From Glaciimonas sp. (GTDB lineage: Bacteria > Pseudomonadota > Gammaproteobacteria > Burkholderiales > Burkholderiaceae_D), in the NCBI GenBank assembly GCA_012927585.1, contig JABBOY010000002.1, positions 16,431-80,430 on the forward strand: DNA of 64,000 nt, read 5' to 3'. The translations under genes were made by a program, and so were the position numbers. Under the pieces are notes generated by a model. The model had not been told where the DNA came from. It ran no database searches and saw only the letters and a program-made list of their open reading frames with translations. Of this stretch, positions 9,543 to 18,386 are shown one piece after another. The first letter of the stretch is position 1. The number at the start of each line of letters is the position of its first letter.

Positions 9543-10750
9543 TGCTGCTGAATACTTTGCTGCTTGCGTTGCGCTCGATTCGCCGCAACTTGCTGCGCTC
9601 TTTCCTGACCATGCTCGGCATCGTGATTGGCGTGAGCGCCGTCGTCACCATGGTGACGTTGGGCAACGGCGCCACCTTGGAAGTGCAAAATCAAATTTCC
9701 AGCCTGGGCACCAACTTGCTGATGGTGCGCCCCGGACAACGTCAGGGTTTTGGCGGCGGTAGCGGCGGCGCGCCGTCGTTCAAGGAAGCCGACGCCGCAG
9801 CGATTGCGAACCAAATCGGCGGCGTGCAGGCAGTGGCTCCCGAAGGGCGCTCCAGCGTGACAGTGGTCGCCAACGGCCGCAACTGGACCACCAGCGTCAC
9901 CGGCAGCACCAATGCCTGGTTTCAGACCAGCAACTGGAAGTTGTCCGCCGGTCGCCAGTTCGAACCGGGCGAATTGCAAGCGGGTGCTGCCGTATGCATC
10001 ATCGGCGAGACGATACGGCGCGAATTGTTCGATACCCGCAGCGCGCTGGGAGAGCAATTGCGCGTCAAGCAATTTTCCTGCGTAGTGGTGGGTGTGCTGG
10101 CGGCCAAAGGGCCGGCAGCTATGGGCAACGATCAGGATGATGTAGTGCTGGTGCCGCTGCACACGCTGCAACGCCGGGTTGCCGGCAACCAGCGGGTCGC
10201 CACGCTACTGGTTTCGATGAAAGATGGCACCGATAGCGCGCGCCTGAAGTCGAGCCTGACGCAGTTGCTGCGCGAGCGTCGCAAACTGGCCCAGGGAGAT
10301 GACGACAATTTCAATGTGCTCGACACCAAGCAGCTTGCCGAAACCCTGTCCGGCACCACCAAAGTGATGACCACGCTACTCGGTGCGGTCGCCGCGGTGA
10401 GCTTACTGGTAGGCGGTATTGGCATCATGAATATCATGCTGGTCAGTGTTACCGAGCGCACCCGGGAAATCGGCTTGCGTCTGGCCATCGGTGCGCTGGA
10501 GCGCGAAGTGTTGCTGCAATTCCTGATCGAGGCGGTGGTGCTGTCCACCCTCGGTGGCGTGATCGGCATCGTGCTGGCTACCGGCGCTTCGATCGGGCTG
10601 GCGCAGCTGATGCAGGTGCCTTATGTATTCAACTCGTCCATCAACATTCTGTCTTTCCTATTCTCGGCCGGGATTGGCGTCGTGTTCGGCTATTTTCCCG
10701 CTCTCCGCGCTGCGCAACTAGACCCGATCGAGGCGTTGCGGCACGAGTAA
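9542..10750 (+). CDS. MacB-type ABC transporter permease (FtsX fold)
   Basis: 402 residues: helix 1 near residues 18-42 (LLRSFLTMLGIVIGVSAVV), a large MacB periplasmic core domain, then three C-terminal helices with the FtsX signature (GGIGIMNIMLVSVTERTREI then GLRLAIGA). It completes the nodT-macA-macB efflux operon. The adjacent 60-bp element (10795-10854) lies between this gene and the convergent guaD. Confidence 0.92.
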   Translation: MLLNTLLLALRSIRRNLLRSFLTMLGIVIGVSAVVTMVTLGNGATLEVQNQISSLGTNLLMVRPGQRQGFGGGSGGAPSFKEADAAAIANQIGGVQAVAPEGRSSVTVVANGRNWTTSVTGSTNAWFQTSNWKLSAGRQFEPGELQAGAAVCIIGETIRRELFDTRSALGEQLRVKQFSCVVVGVLAAKGPAAMGNDQDDVVLVPLHTLQRRVAGNQRVATLLVSMKDGTDSARLKSSLTQLLRERRKLAQGDDDNFNVLDTKQLAETLSGTTKVMTTLLGAVAAVSLLVGGIGIMNIMLVSVTERTREIGLRLAIGALEREVLLQFLIEAVVLSTLGGVIGIVLATGASIGLAQLMQVPYVFNSSINILSFLFSAGIGVVFGYFPALRAAQLDPIEALRHE

Positions 10751-10794
10751 GTCATCGCTTAGGGCCAATATTATCTTGCTGCTTGATGCAACAA

Positions 10795-10854
10795 GGGAGT
10801 ATATGATAAAAACGGCACTTGTCCGCATATATTCATAGCGGCATGCAAAAATAC
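10795..10854 (+). repeat. 60-bp dispersed element, copy B
   Basis: GGGAGTAT at 10795, CCGCATATAT at 10823 (20-base spacing) and ATAC at 10851-10854. Located between two convergent genes, where a promoter role is unlikely for this copy. Confidence 0.8.
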
Positions 10855-10901
10855 AATCATCAGTATATGAATATTGCCGGATCTGTAGCGCCACCTCAAA
10901 C

Positions 10902-12209
10902 TTAGCGTTGATGCACCTTGCGTCCCGCCGCATACGTCGCGGCTACGCTGCGGTCGTCGCCCAGCAAGGCGAACGCAAACAACAATTCTTCCAAGCTTTC
11001 GGTGCGTGCGGTGCGGCGTGCCAGCAGCGCTGTCGCCTGCGGGTCGAGCACGATGAAGTCGGCTTCCGCTCCCGTTGCGAAGTTGCCGATGGTGCCTTCC
11101 AATTGCATGCTGCGCGCAGCGCCCAGCGTTGCCAGATAAAACATGCGTAGCGCCGACAAGCTAGTGCCACCCATGCGCGCCACCTTGAAGGATTCGTTCA
11201 TGGTTTGCAGCATCGAGAACGCGGTGCCGCCGCCGACATCGGTAGCCAGCGACAACAGCGCATGTGCGGCATCGGCACGGGCGAAATCGAACAAGCCGCT
11301 GCCGAGAAACAGGTTGGAGGTGGCGCACACCGCGATCGCGGATTGGGTTTCCGCCATGCGCCTGAAATCGGCGTCATCCAGCCAGATGCAGTGCCCGAAC
11401 ATGGCCCGCGGGCGCAGCAGGCCGACCCGATCATAGACGTCCAGATAACTGCGCGCACCGGGAAATAGCTGTTTCACCCAAGCTACTTCATCGACATTTT
11501 CGGCGAGGTGGGTTTGCACGTACGTGTCGGGATAAGTGCGTGCCAGTTCGCCGGCCAACTGCAATTGGGCATCGGTTGAAGTCGGTGCGAAACGCGGCGT
11601 GATTGCGACCAATTGACGGCCGCGTTTATGCCATTTTTTGATCAGCGCTTCCGTATCGCGGGCGCCGCTCTCGGCACTGTCGCGCAGAAATTCCGGGCAG
11701 TTGCGATCCATCAGCACCTTGCCGGCTACCATCCGCACATTGCGCTTTTCGCTCTCGATGAAAAATGCCTCGACCGATTCGGGATGCACAGTGCAATACA
11801 CCATCGCAGTGGTAGTGCCGCAGCGCAGCAGCTCGTCGAGAAAAAAGCTGGCCACGTCCGCCGCATGTACCGCGTCGGAAAACTGGCGTTCGGCCGGAAA
11901 GGTGTAGCGCTCCAGCCACGGCAGCAAGCCGGGCGCGGGGGAAGCGATGATGTCGGTCTGCGGATAATGCAAATGGGTATCGATGAAGCCGGGCACAATC
12001 AGTTTGCCGCGATAGTCGATTACAACCGTATCCGGCGCCAAGCCGGGATGCAGCGCGGCATAGTCGCCAACAGCGGTGATGCGTTCATCGGCAACCAGCA
12101 ACAGACCGTCTGCATGCCAGTGATGCGAATCGGCATTAAGGGCCGGGTCAGCAGTGAAATGCAAGATGCCGGCGCGGTAGGCTTGCAGCTTGGGAGTGAT
12201 GATTGTCAT
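10902..12209 (-). CDS. guaD: Guanine deaminase
   Basis: 435 residues of the amidohydrolase superfamily, the usual length. Metal ligands are visible: His-x-His in FIDTHLHYPQTD (residues about 76-87), His in QTHLAEN, His in GHCIWL and Asp in ATDVGGG. It converts guanine to xanthine, feeding the xanthine dehydrogenase encoded nearby. The ATG at 12209 lies 7 bp after the stop codon of the antitoxin gene, so guaD is probably read from the toxin-antitoxin promoter as well as, or instead of, the xdh promoter. Confidence 0.93.
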   Translation of the reverse strand: MTIITPKLQAYRAGILHFTADPALNADSHHWHADGLLLVADERITAVGDYAALHPGLAPDTVVIDYRGKLIVPGFIDTHLHYPQTDIIASPAPGLLPWLERYTFPAERQFSDAVHAADVASFFLDELLRCGTTTAMVYCTVHPESVEAFFIESEKRNVRMVAGKVLMDRNCPEFLRDSAESGARDTEALIKKWHKRGRQLVAITPRFAPTSTDAQLQLAGELARTYPDTYVQTHLAENVDEVAWVKQLFPGARSYLDVYDRVGLLRPRAMFGHCIWLDDADFRRMAETQSAIAVCATSNLFLGSGLFDFARADAAHALLSLATDVGGGTAFSMLQTMNESFKVARMGGTSLSALRMFYLATLGAARSMQLEGTIGNFATGAEADFIVLDPQATALLARRTARTESLEELLFAFALLGDDRSVAATYAAGRKVHQR

Positions 12210-12215
12210 GAGCGT

Positions 12216-12593
12216 CTAGACAGCGACGATTCCTCTGCGTGGCGGCTTGATTAAAGCTTCTGCTGGAATGCCCAGGCCTTCATGCAGGCGCCAGATCATA
12301 GCCAAGGTGAGGGGCCGCTTTCCGCCGAGAATTTCGTAGACCCGGTTTAAGCGCCCGATCATCGGCTCCAAGTCTTTCGGCGTTAAGCCTTTTTGTTCCA
12401 TGCTGAACTTAATGGCATCAATCGGGTCCGGCAACTCCATTGGGAAATGCCGTAATTCATACGCCTCAACTAACGTCGCCAGAATGTCGAGGCGGTCACC
12501 TTCTGGTGTGTCTATCTCAGCCGTCATCAGCGCTTCAATTTCTTTCAAGGCCGCACGATGATCGTCCACGGTTTTGATGGGTTTAATGTTCAT
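12216..12593 (-). CDS. higA: HigA-type antitoxin
   Basis: 125 residues from an ATG preceded by AAGGAAG. It has an N-terminal extension with the run TPEGDRLDILATLVEAYELR, then a helix-turn-helix (residues about 65-115: QKGLTPKDLEPMIGRLNRVY, then LGGKRPLTLAMIWRLHEGL). This is the long HigA class in which the N-terminal part wraps the toxin. It lies 11 bp downstream of the toxin gene and should repress the shared promoter at 12917-12937. Confidence 0.88.
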   Translation of the reverse strand: MNIKPIKTVDDHRAALKEIEALMTAEIDTPEGDRLDILATLVEAYELRHFPMELPDPIDAIKFSMEQKGLTPKDLEPMIGRLNRVYEILGGKRPLTLAMIWRLHEGLGIPAEALIKPPRRGIVAV

Positions 12594-12604
12594 GCTCACT
12601 TCCT

Positions 12605-12907
12605 TCAAATTGTTTGCGCATCAATCGCGTCATACTGTTTGTGGGTGCCAATGAATTTGATAAAAACAATGCCATACGGGTAGTTGATTGATGTCACTAA
12701 GCGATATTTATTCCCCGCAATATTAAATACGACGCGACCCTCTTTCAGTATGCTGGCGTTCCCGAAGTCCACCTTGACGTCGGCAGGCTCAAGCCAGTTC
12801 GCTTTAAGAACATGGCTATGCCAAGTAAGGAGGGGCGTTTTCGCGTCCGTGTGGCTTGCGGTTTCTTCGTAGAAGCTTTTCAGGGTAGGGAGTGAAAGTA
12901 TTCGCAT
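12605..12907 (-). CDS. higB: HigB-type mRNA interferase toxin
   Basis: 100 residues of the HigB_toxin family, recognised from GRVVFNIAGNKYRLVTSINY, then VFIKFIGTHKQYDAIDA. Family members cleave mRNA on the ribosome. Unlike the first toxin in this window (1720-2051) the frame is intact. The pair lies between xdhC and guaD on the same strand, interrupting an otherwise continuous purine-degradation gene order. Confidence 0.88.
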   Translation of the reverse strand: MRILSLPTLKSFYEETASHTDAKTPLLTWHSHVLKANWLEPADVKVDFGNASILKEGRVVFNIAGNKYRLVTSINYPYGIVFIKFIGTHKQYDAIDAQTI

Positions 12908-12916
12908 AAGTGGATG

Positions 12917-12937
12917 ATAGTCCCAATTTGGGACTAT
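12917..12937. promoter_or_regulatory. Probable HigA operator
   Basis: Arms ATAGTCCCAA and TTGGGACTAT are perfectly complementary around one base, ending 9 bp upstream of the higB ATG. Such dyads are bound by HigA for autoregulation. The core resembles, but differs from, the palindrome of the first toxin-antitoxin pair. Confidence 0.65.
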
Positions 12938-12947
12938 GGCAATTTGT

Positions 12948-13979
12948 TCATATCCTTGCTTGTATTTGCCGTCCGCACAGTTCCCACACCCCCATCAATT
13001 GCGCCGCCACCGAGGCGGCTATTACTGCCGGCTGCTTGCCGCTGATGCCGGGCAGGCCGATCGGGCACACCATGCGTGCCAGCGTTTCCGGCGCGATGCC
13101 GCGCGCTTGCAGCCGATGGCTGAATAGGGCGCGCTTGGTGCCGGAGCCGATCAGGCCGAACCATTGCACATCATTGCGTTGCGCTATGCGGCGCAGGATA
13201 TGTTCGGTTAACCGTTGATCGAGCGCGTGCTCGTGCGTCATCACCAGAAAGCAACTGTTAGGTGCGGCGGCGTCAATTGTGGCTTCGGGCGTATCGGTCG
13301 CTTCGATTTGCACGTTGGCGGGCAGCGTGGCCGGGAACAAATCGTCGCGCTGGTCGATCCAGCTTACGCGGCATGGCAGTTCGGCCAGCGCACGCACCAG
13401 CGCTGCACCGACATGACCGGCGCCGAATAGCACAAGATGGGGGCGCGGCGACAGGCAGGCATCGACCAGCCAGCGCTTGCCGGCGGTATCGCGTTGCATT
13501 CGGTTGATCGGGCTGGCGTCGAGCGTTGGCTGGAACCCGGGCGCAGCGCCATGCAGCGGCACAGAATCCGCATCGAGCAGCGCGACCGGCGTGACAGTAT
13601 CAAGCGCCAGTACGCGCCAACTGTCCTGCCCGCGTTGCAATCTTTCGGATAATTCCTGCCATTTGGTGTTCGGGTTGATGCGCTCGAACGCCAGATGCAC
13701 TACGCCGCCGCAGCATTGACCGAGGCTGGGGCCGAGCGCAATGCGCTGCAATCGGCGTTCTGCGTTCAGCGTGCCAGCAGGCAGCTGCAGCATGTCGCGT
13801 GCGATGCTGCAGGCGTTTAGTTCCAGATGGCCGCCGCCGATGGTGTCGCATCGGGTTTCGGCTGTGACCAGCATTTTGGCACCGGCTTCGCGTGGGCAGG
13901 AACCTTCCGTTTGCGCCACCGTGATTAATACTGCGGGAGTGTTCAGAACGCTTAGGGCTTGCAGCCAGTTCATATTCAT
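12948..13979 (-). CDS. xdhC: XdhC, molybdenum cofactor insertion/sulfuration chaperone
   Basis: 343 residues. The N-terminal XdhC/CoxI domain has EGSCPREAGAKMLV and GPSLGQCCGGVVHL, and the C-terminal Rossmann-like domain has LVLFGAGHVGAALVRALAEL. XdhC binds Moco, promotes its sulfuration and inserts it into the XdhB subunit. The start ATGAATATGAAC overlaps the xdhAB stop codon (ATGA), so the two are translationally coupled. The length fits bacterial XdhC. Confidence 0.93.
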   Translation of the reverse strand: MNMNWLQALSVLNTPAVLITVAQTEGSCPREAGAKMLVTAETRCDTIGGGHLELNACSIARDMLQLPAGTLNAERRLQRIALGPSLGQCCGGVVHLAFERINPNTKWQELSERLQRGQDSWRVLALDTVTPVALLDADSVPLHGAAPGFQPTLDASPINRMQRDTAGKRWLVDACLSPRPHLVLFGAGHVGAALVRALAELPCRVSWIDQRDDLFPATLPANVQIEATDTPEATIDAAAPNSCFLVMTHEHALDQRLTEHILRRIAQRNDVQWFGLIGSGTKRALFSHRLQARGIAPETLARMVCPIGLPGISGKQPAVIAASVAAQLMGVWELCGRQIQARI

Positions 13980-16900
13980 TGGATTGATTTTCTCCCCTCT
14001 CCCGCACGCGGGAGAGGGAGCAAGGGCGCGACCGCTTCCACCGCTTCGACCGCTTTCAATATTTCCTCGCTGGTGGCCGGTGCGTTCAGCGGCGGGTTAA
14101 TCCGGTAATTCGCCACGCTGGCAATCGCATCGCGGATCGCGAAGAAGACCGAGAACGGCAGCAACAGCGGCGGTTCGCCGGCGGCTTTGGAACGGTGGAT
14201 GCTGTCTGCCACATTGCGATTTTTGAATAGCTTGACGCGGAAGTCTTCTGGACAGTCGGAGATGGCCGGAATTTTGTAAGTCGATGGTGCATGCGTCATC
14301 AGCTTGCCCTCTTTATTCCACCACAATTGTTCGGTGGTGAGCCAGCCCATGCCCTGAATGAAGCCGCCTTCTACCTGGCCCAGATCGATGGCCGGGTTGA
14401 GCGAATTGCCGACGTCGTACAGCAGATCGGCGCGCAACAATTTCCACTCGCCGGTCAGCGTATCGACAATTACTTCCGACACCGCCGCGCCGTAGCAGAA
14501 GTAGGAAAACGGATTGCCGCGCATGGTGCTCGGGTCCCAGTGCAAGCCGGGCGTCGCGTAGAAACCGTCCGACCATAGTTGGATGCGCGCCAGGTAAGCG
14601 CTTTGCACCAGTGCGGCAAACGCGATGCTGTGGCCGTTGCTGGTGACAACATCGTCGGCGAAGCGCACTTCCGCCGCAGTGCCGCCGTATTGATGCGCCG
14701 CGAATGTCGCCAGCCGTGTGCGGATTTGGCCGGCTGCGTCTTGCGCCGCCTTGCCGTTCAGGTCGGTGCCGGTGGAGGCGGCGGTGGCTGAGGTGTTGGC
14801 GACTTTGCTGGTGTCGGTTGCCGTGCAGCGCACCTGCGCCAGCCGGATGCCGAGTTCGTGCGCCACCACTTGCGCCACTTTGGTGTTGACGCCCTGGCCC
14901 ATCTCGGTGCCGCCGTGGTTGACCAGCACCGAGCCGTCCAGATACACATGCACCAGCGCGCCGGCCTGATTCAGATGGGTCAGGTTGAACGCGATGCCGA
15001 ACTTTACCGGCGTCAGTGCGATGCCTTTTTTCAGCACCGGGCTAGCCGCGTTGAAGCTGCGTGTGGCGGCGCGGCGCTCGCAATAATCGCTGCTGGCTTC
15101 CAGTTCGGCCACCAATGTATGGATCACGTTATCGACCACTTTCTGGCCGTAGGGCGTGACGTTTCTGCCGCCGGCGTCATCGACGCCGTAAAAATTAATC
15201 TTGCGCACGTCCAGAGCATCCATGCCCAGCGTGCGGGCGATGTCGTCGATCGCGTATTCGATTGCGATTGCGCCTTGCGGGCCGCCGAAACCACGGAATG
15301 CGGTGTTCGACTGGGTGTTGGTCTTGCCGCACAGCGCATGGATTTCCACCTCCGACAAGTAATACGCATTATCGAAATGGCACACCGCGCGCGTCGCCAC
15401 CGGCCCGGACAGATCGGCTGAATAACCGGCGCGCAGCACCATCTCCACCTTGGCTGCGAGGATGCGGCCGGTCGCATCGAAACCGACTTCGTATTCGTAA
15501 TAAAAACAGTGGCGCTTGCCGCTGACCAGCATGTCGTCGTCGCGGTCGGCGCGCAGCTTGACCGGGCGCTGCAGCTTATGCGCAGCGATTGCCGCCACCG
15601 CCGCCCACTGCGCCGATTGCGATTCCTTGCCGCCGAAACCGCCGCCCATGCGCCGGCATTCGACTGTGATGTTGTGTACCGGCAGGCCCAGCGCGTGGGC
15701 GACTACATGCAGCATTTCGCTCGGATGCTGGGTCGAGCACAGCAGCAGCATGCCGTGCTGTTCTTTCGGGATCGCGGTGGAAACTTGCCCTTCCAGATAA
15801 AAATGTTCCTGGCCGCCGACTTCCAGCGTGCCTTTGACGCGCTGCGGCGCAGATGCCAGCGCCCTGGCTGCATCGCCGCGCTGCAAATGCATCGGCGGCA
15901 GCACGTAGGACTCTGCGGCGCGGGCTGCTTGCGGCGTCAGGATCGCCGGCAAGGTTGCATAGTCGATTTTTGCCAGCCGCACCGCACGGCGCGCCAAGTC
16001 GTGGCTGGTGGCAATCACGGCAAAGATCGGCTGGCCCGCATATTGCACCAGGCCGTCGGCCAGAATCGGGTCGTCGTGGAGAATCGGGCCGCAATCGTTG
16101 AGCCCCGGAATATCGGTCGCAGTCAGCACCGCGACTATGCCGGGCGCGCTTTTGACTGCTTCCAGATCGATGGAAAGGATGGTGGCGTGGGCCTGTTCCG
16201 ACAAGCCCAGCGCTGCATGCAAGGTGCCGTGCAGTTCCGGCGCATCGTCGGTGTAAATGGCTTCGCCCAGCACATGCAGCACGGCAGATTCGTGCGGATG
16301 CGGGCGGCCGATTTCGGTCCCGATTTCGGTCTCAGTAGTGCAGGCCTCCGTGCCTGCATCGGACGTATCACTACGCACCGGTTTGCAGGCACGGAGGCCT
16401 GCACTACTAAAAGCATTCAGCAACGGCGCATTCGGCCGCGTTTCCAGCCAGAAGCGGCGCAGCAAGTTTTGTGCGGCCTTCATCCGGTAGCTGCCGGAGG
16501 CGCGCATGTCGGACAGCGGCGCGTAATCGTCAGCCATTGCCGCCATCGCGTTGTGTAATGTGGCCTCATTCCAGGGCTGGCCTTGCAGCGCGGCTTCTGC
16601 TTTTGCCGCTCGTTTTGGCGTCGGGGCCATGCCGCCAAAGGCGATGCGCGGGTGTTGAATAATCCCGTTGTCGAGTGCGATGGAAAATGCTGCGCAGACA
16701 GCCGAAATATCCTGATCGAAGCGTTTCGCCAGTTTGTAGGTGCGAAAGTGTCGATGGGTGCTCGGCAGCGGCACCCGTACTGCCGCAACAAATTCGCCGC
16801 TTTGCAGCGCGTTTTTCTGATAACCGAGATAAAAATCTTCCAGCGGCAAGCTACGTTCTCCATTGCCGCCGCACAGTACGATTTCCGCACCGAGCGCAAT

Positions 16901-17854
16901 CAGAAAAGGCATCGAATCGCCAATCGGCGAACCGTTGGCGACATTGCCGCCCAGCGTGCCGACATTGCGGATCGGTTCCGAGGCGAAGCGCTGCCATAGT
17001 TCCGACAGCTCGTTTGGATAATGCCGGCATAACGCCGCATAAGCGTCGTTGAGCGTGACGCCGGCACCGATAATTAACTGACCATCTTGTTCGCTGATTG
17101 TTTGCAATTCGGCGATGTGCCCGATGTAAATCAGCGCGTTCAAGTCGCGTAATTGCTTGGTGACCCACAGCCCGATATCGGTAGCGCCGGCCAGAATGTG
17201 CGCGGCCGGATATGCTGCGCGGGCGGCAATCAATTGCGCCAGCGTGCGCGGGGCAACAAAAATTTGGCCGTCGTGGCGGTAGTTAAATGTGTCGTCGCGT
17301 TGCAGGGTTTGCAATGTCTGCACCAATGCGGCGCTGTCAAAATGCGCTGGCGGCAATTGGCCCATTCGTTGCGCGGCGGCGATGATGGGCCGGTAGCCGG
17401 TGCAGCGACACAGATTGCCGGATAGCGCGGTATCGATTTCGCGCCGTGACAGCGCAGCCGTTTGACCTTCGTGCCGCAGGTACACACTCCAGAGCGACAT
17501 CACGAAACCCGGCGTGCAAAAGCCGCATTGCGAACCGTGACACTCCACCATCGCCTGTTGCACCGGATGCAGACTGCCGTCGGTCTGCTTCAAGTCTTCC
17601 ACCGTAAAAAGTGCGCGGCCATCCAGCGTCGGCATCAACTGGATGCAGGCATTGACTGCTTTCAGCGTGAGCTCGCCGTCCTGCAGTGCGCCGATGACTA
17701 CCGTGCACGCGCCGCAATCGCCCTCGGCGCAGCCTTCCTTGGTGCCGGTGCAATGCAGGTCTTCCCGTAGATATTGCAGAATGGTCCGGGTCGGCGCGAC
17801 ATCCTGCACGCTCTGGATTGCGCCGCGATGGTAAAAACGGATAGCTTCGGACAT
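13976..17854 (-). CDS. xdhAB: Xanthine dehydrogenase, fused XdhA-XdhB
   Basis: One frame of 1292 residues carries the two subunits that are separate in most bacteria. Residues 1-170 hold two 2Fe-2S domains (Cys42, Cys47, Cys50 in KEGCAEGDCGAC; CGFCTPG; CRCTGYRP), about 185-470 the FAD domain (ILAGATDIGL), and about 520-1270 the molybdopterin domain (GGGFGGKE, RGFGGPQG and the catalytic Glu in KAAGEPPLLL). This is the domain order of eukaryotic enzymes. Residues about 483-507, between the halves, are encoded by a 75-bp palindromic repeat (16334-16408), and about 1279-1287 by another (13995-14018). The ATG at 17854 (GGA upstream) is preferred over a TTG at 17884. The enzyme oxidises hypoxanthine and xanthine to urate. 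Confidence 0.93.
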   Translation of the reverse strand: MSEAIRFYHRGAIQSVQDVAPTRTILQYLREDLHCTGTKEGCAEGDCGACTVVIGALQDGELTLKAVNACIQLMPTLDGRALFTVEDLKQTDGSLHPVQQAMVECHGSQCGFCTPGFVMSLWSVYLRHEGQTAALSRREIDTALSGNLCRCTGYRPIIAAAQRMGQLPPAHFDSAALVQTLQTLQRDDTFNYRHDGQIFVAPRTLAQLIAARAAYPAAHILAGATDIGLWVTKQLRDLNALIYIGHIAELQTISEQDGQLIIGAGVTLNDAYAALCRHYPNELSELWQRFASEPIRNVGTLGGNVANGSPIGDSMPFLIALGAEIVLCGGNGERSLPLEDFYLGYQKNALQSGEFVAAVRVPLPSTHRHFRTYKLAKRFDQDISAVCAAFSIALDNGIIQHPRIAFGGMAPTPKRAAKAEAALQGQPWNEATLHNAMAAMADDYAPLSDMRASGSYRMKAAQNLLRRFWLETRPNAPLLNAFSSAGLRACKPVRSDTSDAGTEACTTETEIGTEIGRPHPHESAVLHVLGEAIYTDDAPELHGTLHAALGLSEQAHATILSIDLEAVKSAPGIVAVLTATDIPGLNDCGPILHDDPILADGLVQYAGQPIFAVIATSHDLARRAVRLAKIDYATLPAILTPQAARAAESYVLPPMHLQRGDAARALASAPQRVKGTLEVGGQEHFYLEGQVSTAIPKEQHGMLLLCSTQHPSEMLHVVAHALGLPVHNITVECRRMGGGFGGKESQSAQWAAVAAIAAHKLQRPVKLRADRDDDMLVSGKRHCFYYEYEVGFDATGRILAAKVEMVLRAGYSADLSGPVATRAVCHFDNAYYLSEVEIHALCGKTNTQSNTAFRGFGGPQGAIAIEYAIDDIARTLGMDALDVRKINFYGVDDAGGRNVTPYGQKVVDNVIHTLVAELEASSDYCERRAATRSFNAASPVLKKGIALTPVKFGIAFNLTHLNQAGALVHVYLDGSVLVNHGGTEMGQGVNTKVAQVVAHELGIRLAQVRCTATDTSKVANTSATAASTGTDLNGKAAQDAAGQIRTRLATFAAHQYGGTAAEVRFADDVVTSNGHSIAFAALVQSAYLARIQLWSDGFYATPGLHWDPSTMRGNPFSYFCYGAAVSEVIVDTLTGEWKLLRADLLYDVGNSLNPAIDLGQVEGGFIQGMGWLTTEQLWWNKEGKLMTHAPSTYKIPAISDCPEDFRVKLFKNRNVADSIHRSKAAGEPPLLLPFSVFFAIRDAIASVANYRINPPLNAPATSEEILKAVEAVEAVAPLLPLPRAGEGRKSIQ
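13995..14018. repeat. CCCTCTCCC-family palindrome inside the xdhAB 3' end
   Basis: CCCTCTCCCGC and GCGGGAGAGGG flank a 2-base loop. The repeat encodes LPLPRAGEG near the XdhAB C-terminus, so the natural end of the protein was probably extended. The same family recurs at 17902-18107 and 47315-47340. Confidence 0.75.
16334..16408. repeat. 75-bp palindromic repeat at the xdhA/xdhB junction
   Basis: The left arm (16334-16358, beginning AGTAGTGCAGGCCTCC) and right arm (16384-16408) are perfectly complementary over 25 bases with a 25-base loop. Read on the minus strand it is open in frame and supplies the interdomain linker of the fused dehydrogenase, beginning SSAGLRACKPVRSD. The GCAGGCACGGAGGCCTGC core is a type of dispersed palindrome I associate with Burkholderiales genomes; this was not searched. 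Confidence 0.85.
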
Positions 17855-17901
17855 GGTGATTCCAGTGGTTTTTGATTGGTTCAATTTATTTTTGGTTACT
17901 A

Positions 17902-18107
17902 TTCAGCCCGCTATTGAGGACTCCCTCGCCCGCGTGCGGGAGAGGGCCGGGGAGAGGGTGCTCGCAATAAGTAAGGTGCTCAAAACAAGGCTTAACCTTG
18001 ATTGCATTGCCACATGTAATGCGGCCGGAATACTTGCTAAGGCCCTCTCCCTAGCCCTCTCCCACAAGTGGGAGAGGGGACCAAACAGTCCTCGCCTAGC
18101 GGGCTGA
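17902..18107. repeat. Composite palindromic element (BIME/MITE-like)
   Basis: The stretch is bounded by TCAGCCCGCTA (from 17902) and its complement TAGCGGGCTGA (to 18107). Inside each boundary is a GAGGACT-like string and then a CCCTC-type hairpin and GGGAGAGGG repeats, in mirror orientation. About 60 bases at each end are thus imperfect inverted repeats around a unique centre (about 17970-18040). It lies between the divergent xdhAB and ABC transporter genes. A half-copy of the boundary also occurs at 58302-58313. Confidence 0.65.
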
Positions 18108-18137
18108 GCACTTACAATTTTTACTATATTAATGTGA

Positions 18138-18197
18138 GTATATTTTATAACAGCAATAAATATATGCGGTAAATACCATAAAAAATGTGATACTCCC
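18138..18197 (-). repeat. 60-bp dispersed element, copy D
   Basis: Minus-strand orientation: GGGAGTAT at 18197-18190, CCGCATATAT at 18169-18160, ATAC at 18141-18138. An outward-facing GTGAGTAT at 18134-18141 completes an inverted terminal pair. Homology with copy E continues about 65 bp further right (GGTTCGTG...TTTCGTG). Located 190 bp upstream of the ABC transporter operon. Confidence 0.8.
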
Positions 18198-18386
18198 TAT
18201 TTTTCAAGAAGTGTGCTGTGCCCCGAGGCTGGTTCGTGCCTTTCGTGAACAGTCCGTAACAACTGTTGTTCAAGATTAGCACTTGTACGCAATACGGTTA
18301 TATCCGCATCTTAATATCAGGCATCTGGAATAAAATAGAGAACTTGTGCAATATTTTTCACAACCCGTCCAAACCATGATTAATCG

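Noticed and set aside
15509..16558. 349-codon plus-strand open frame
   Set aside because: Antisense to the xdhAB molybdenum domain; no ribosome site or family motif.
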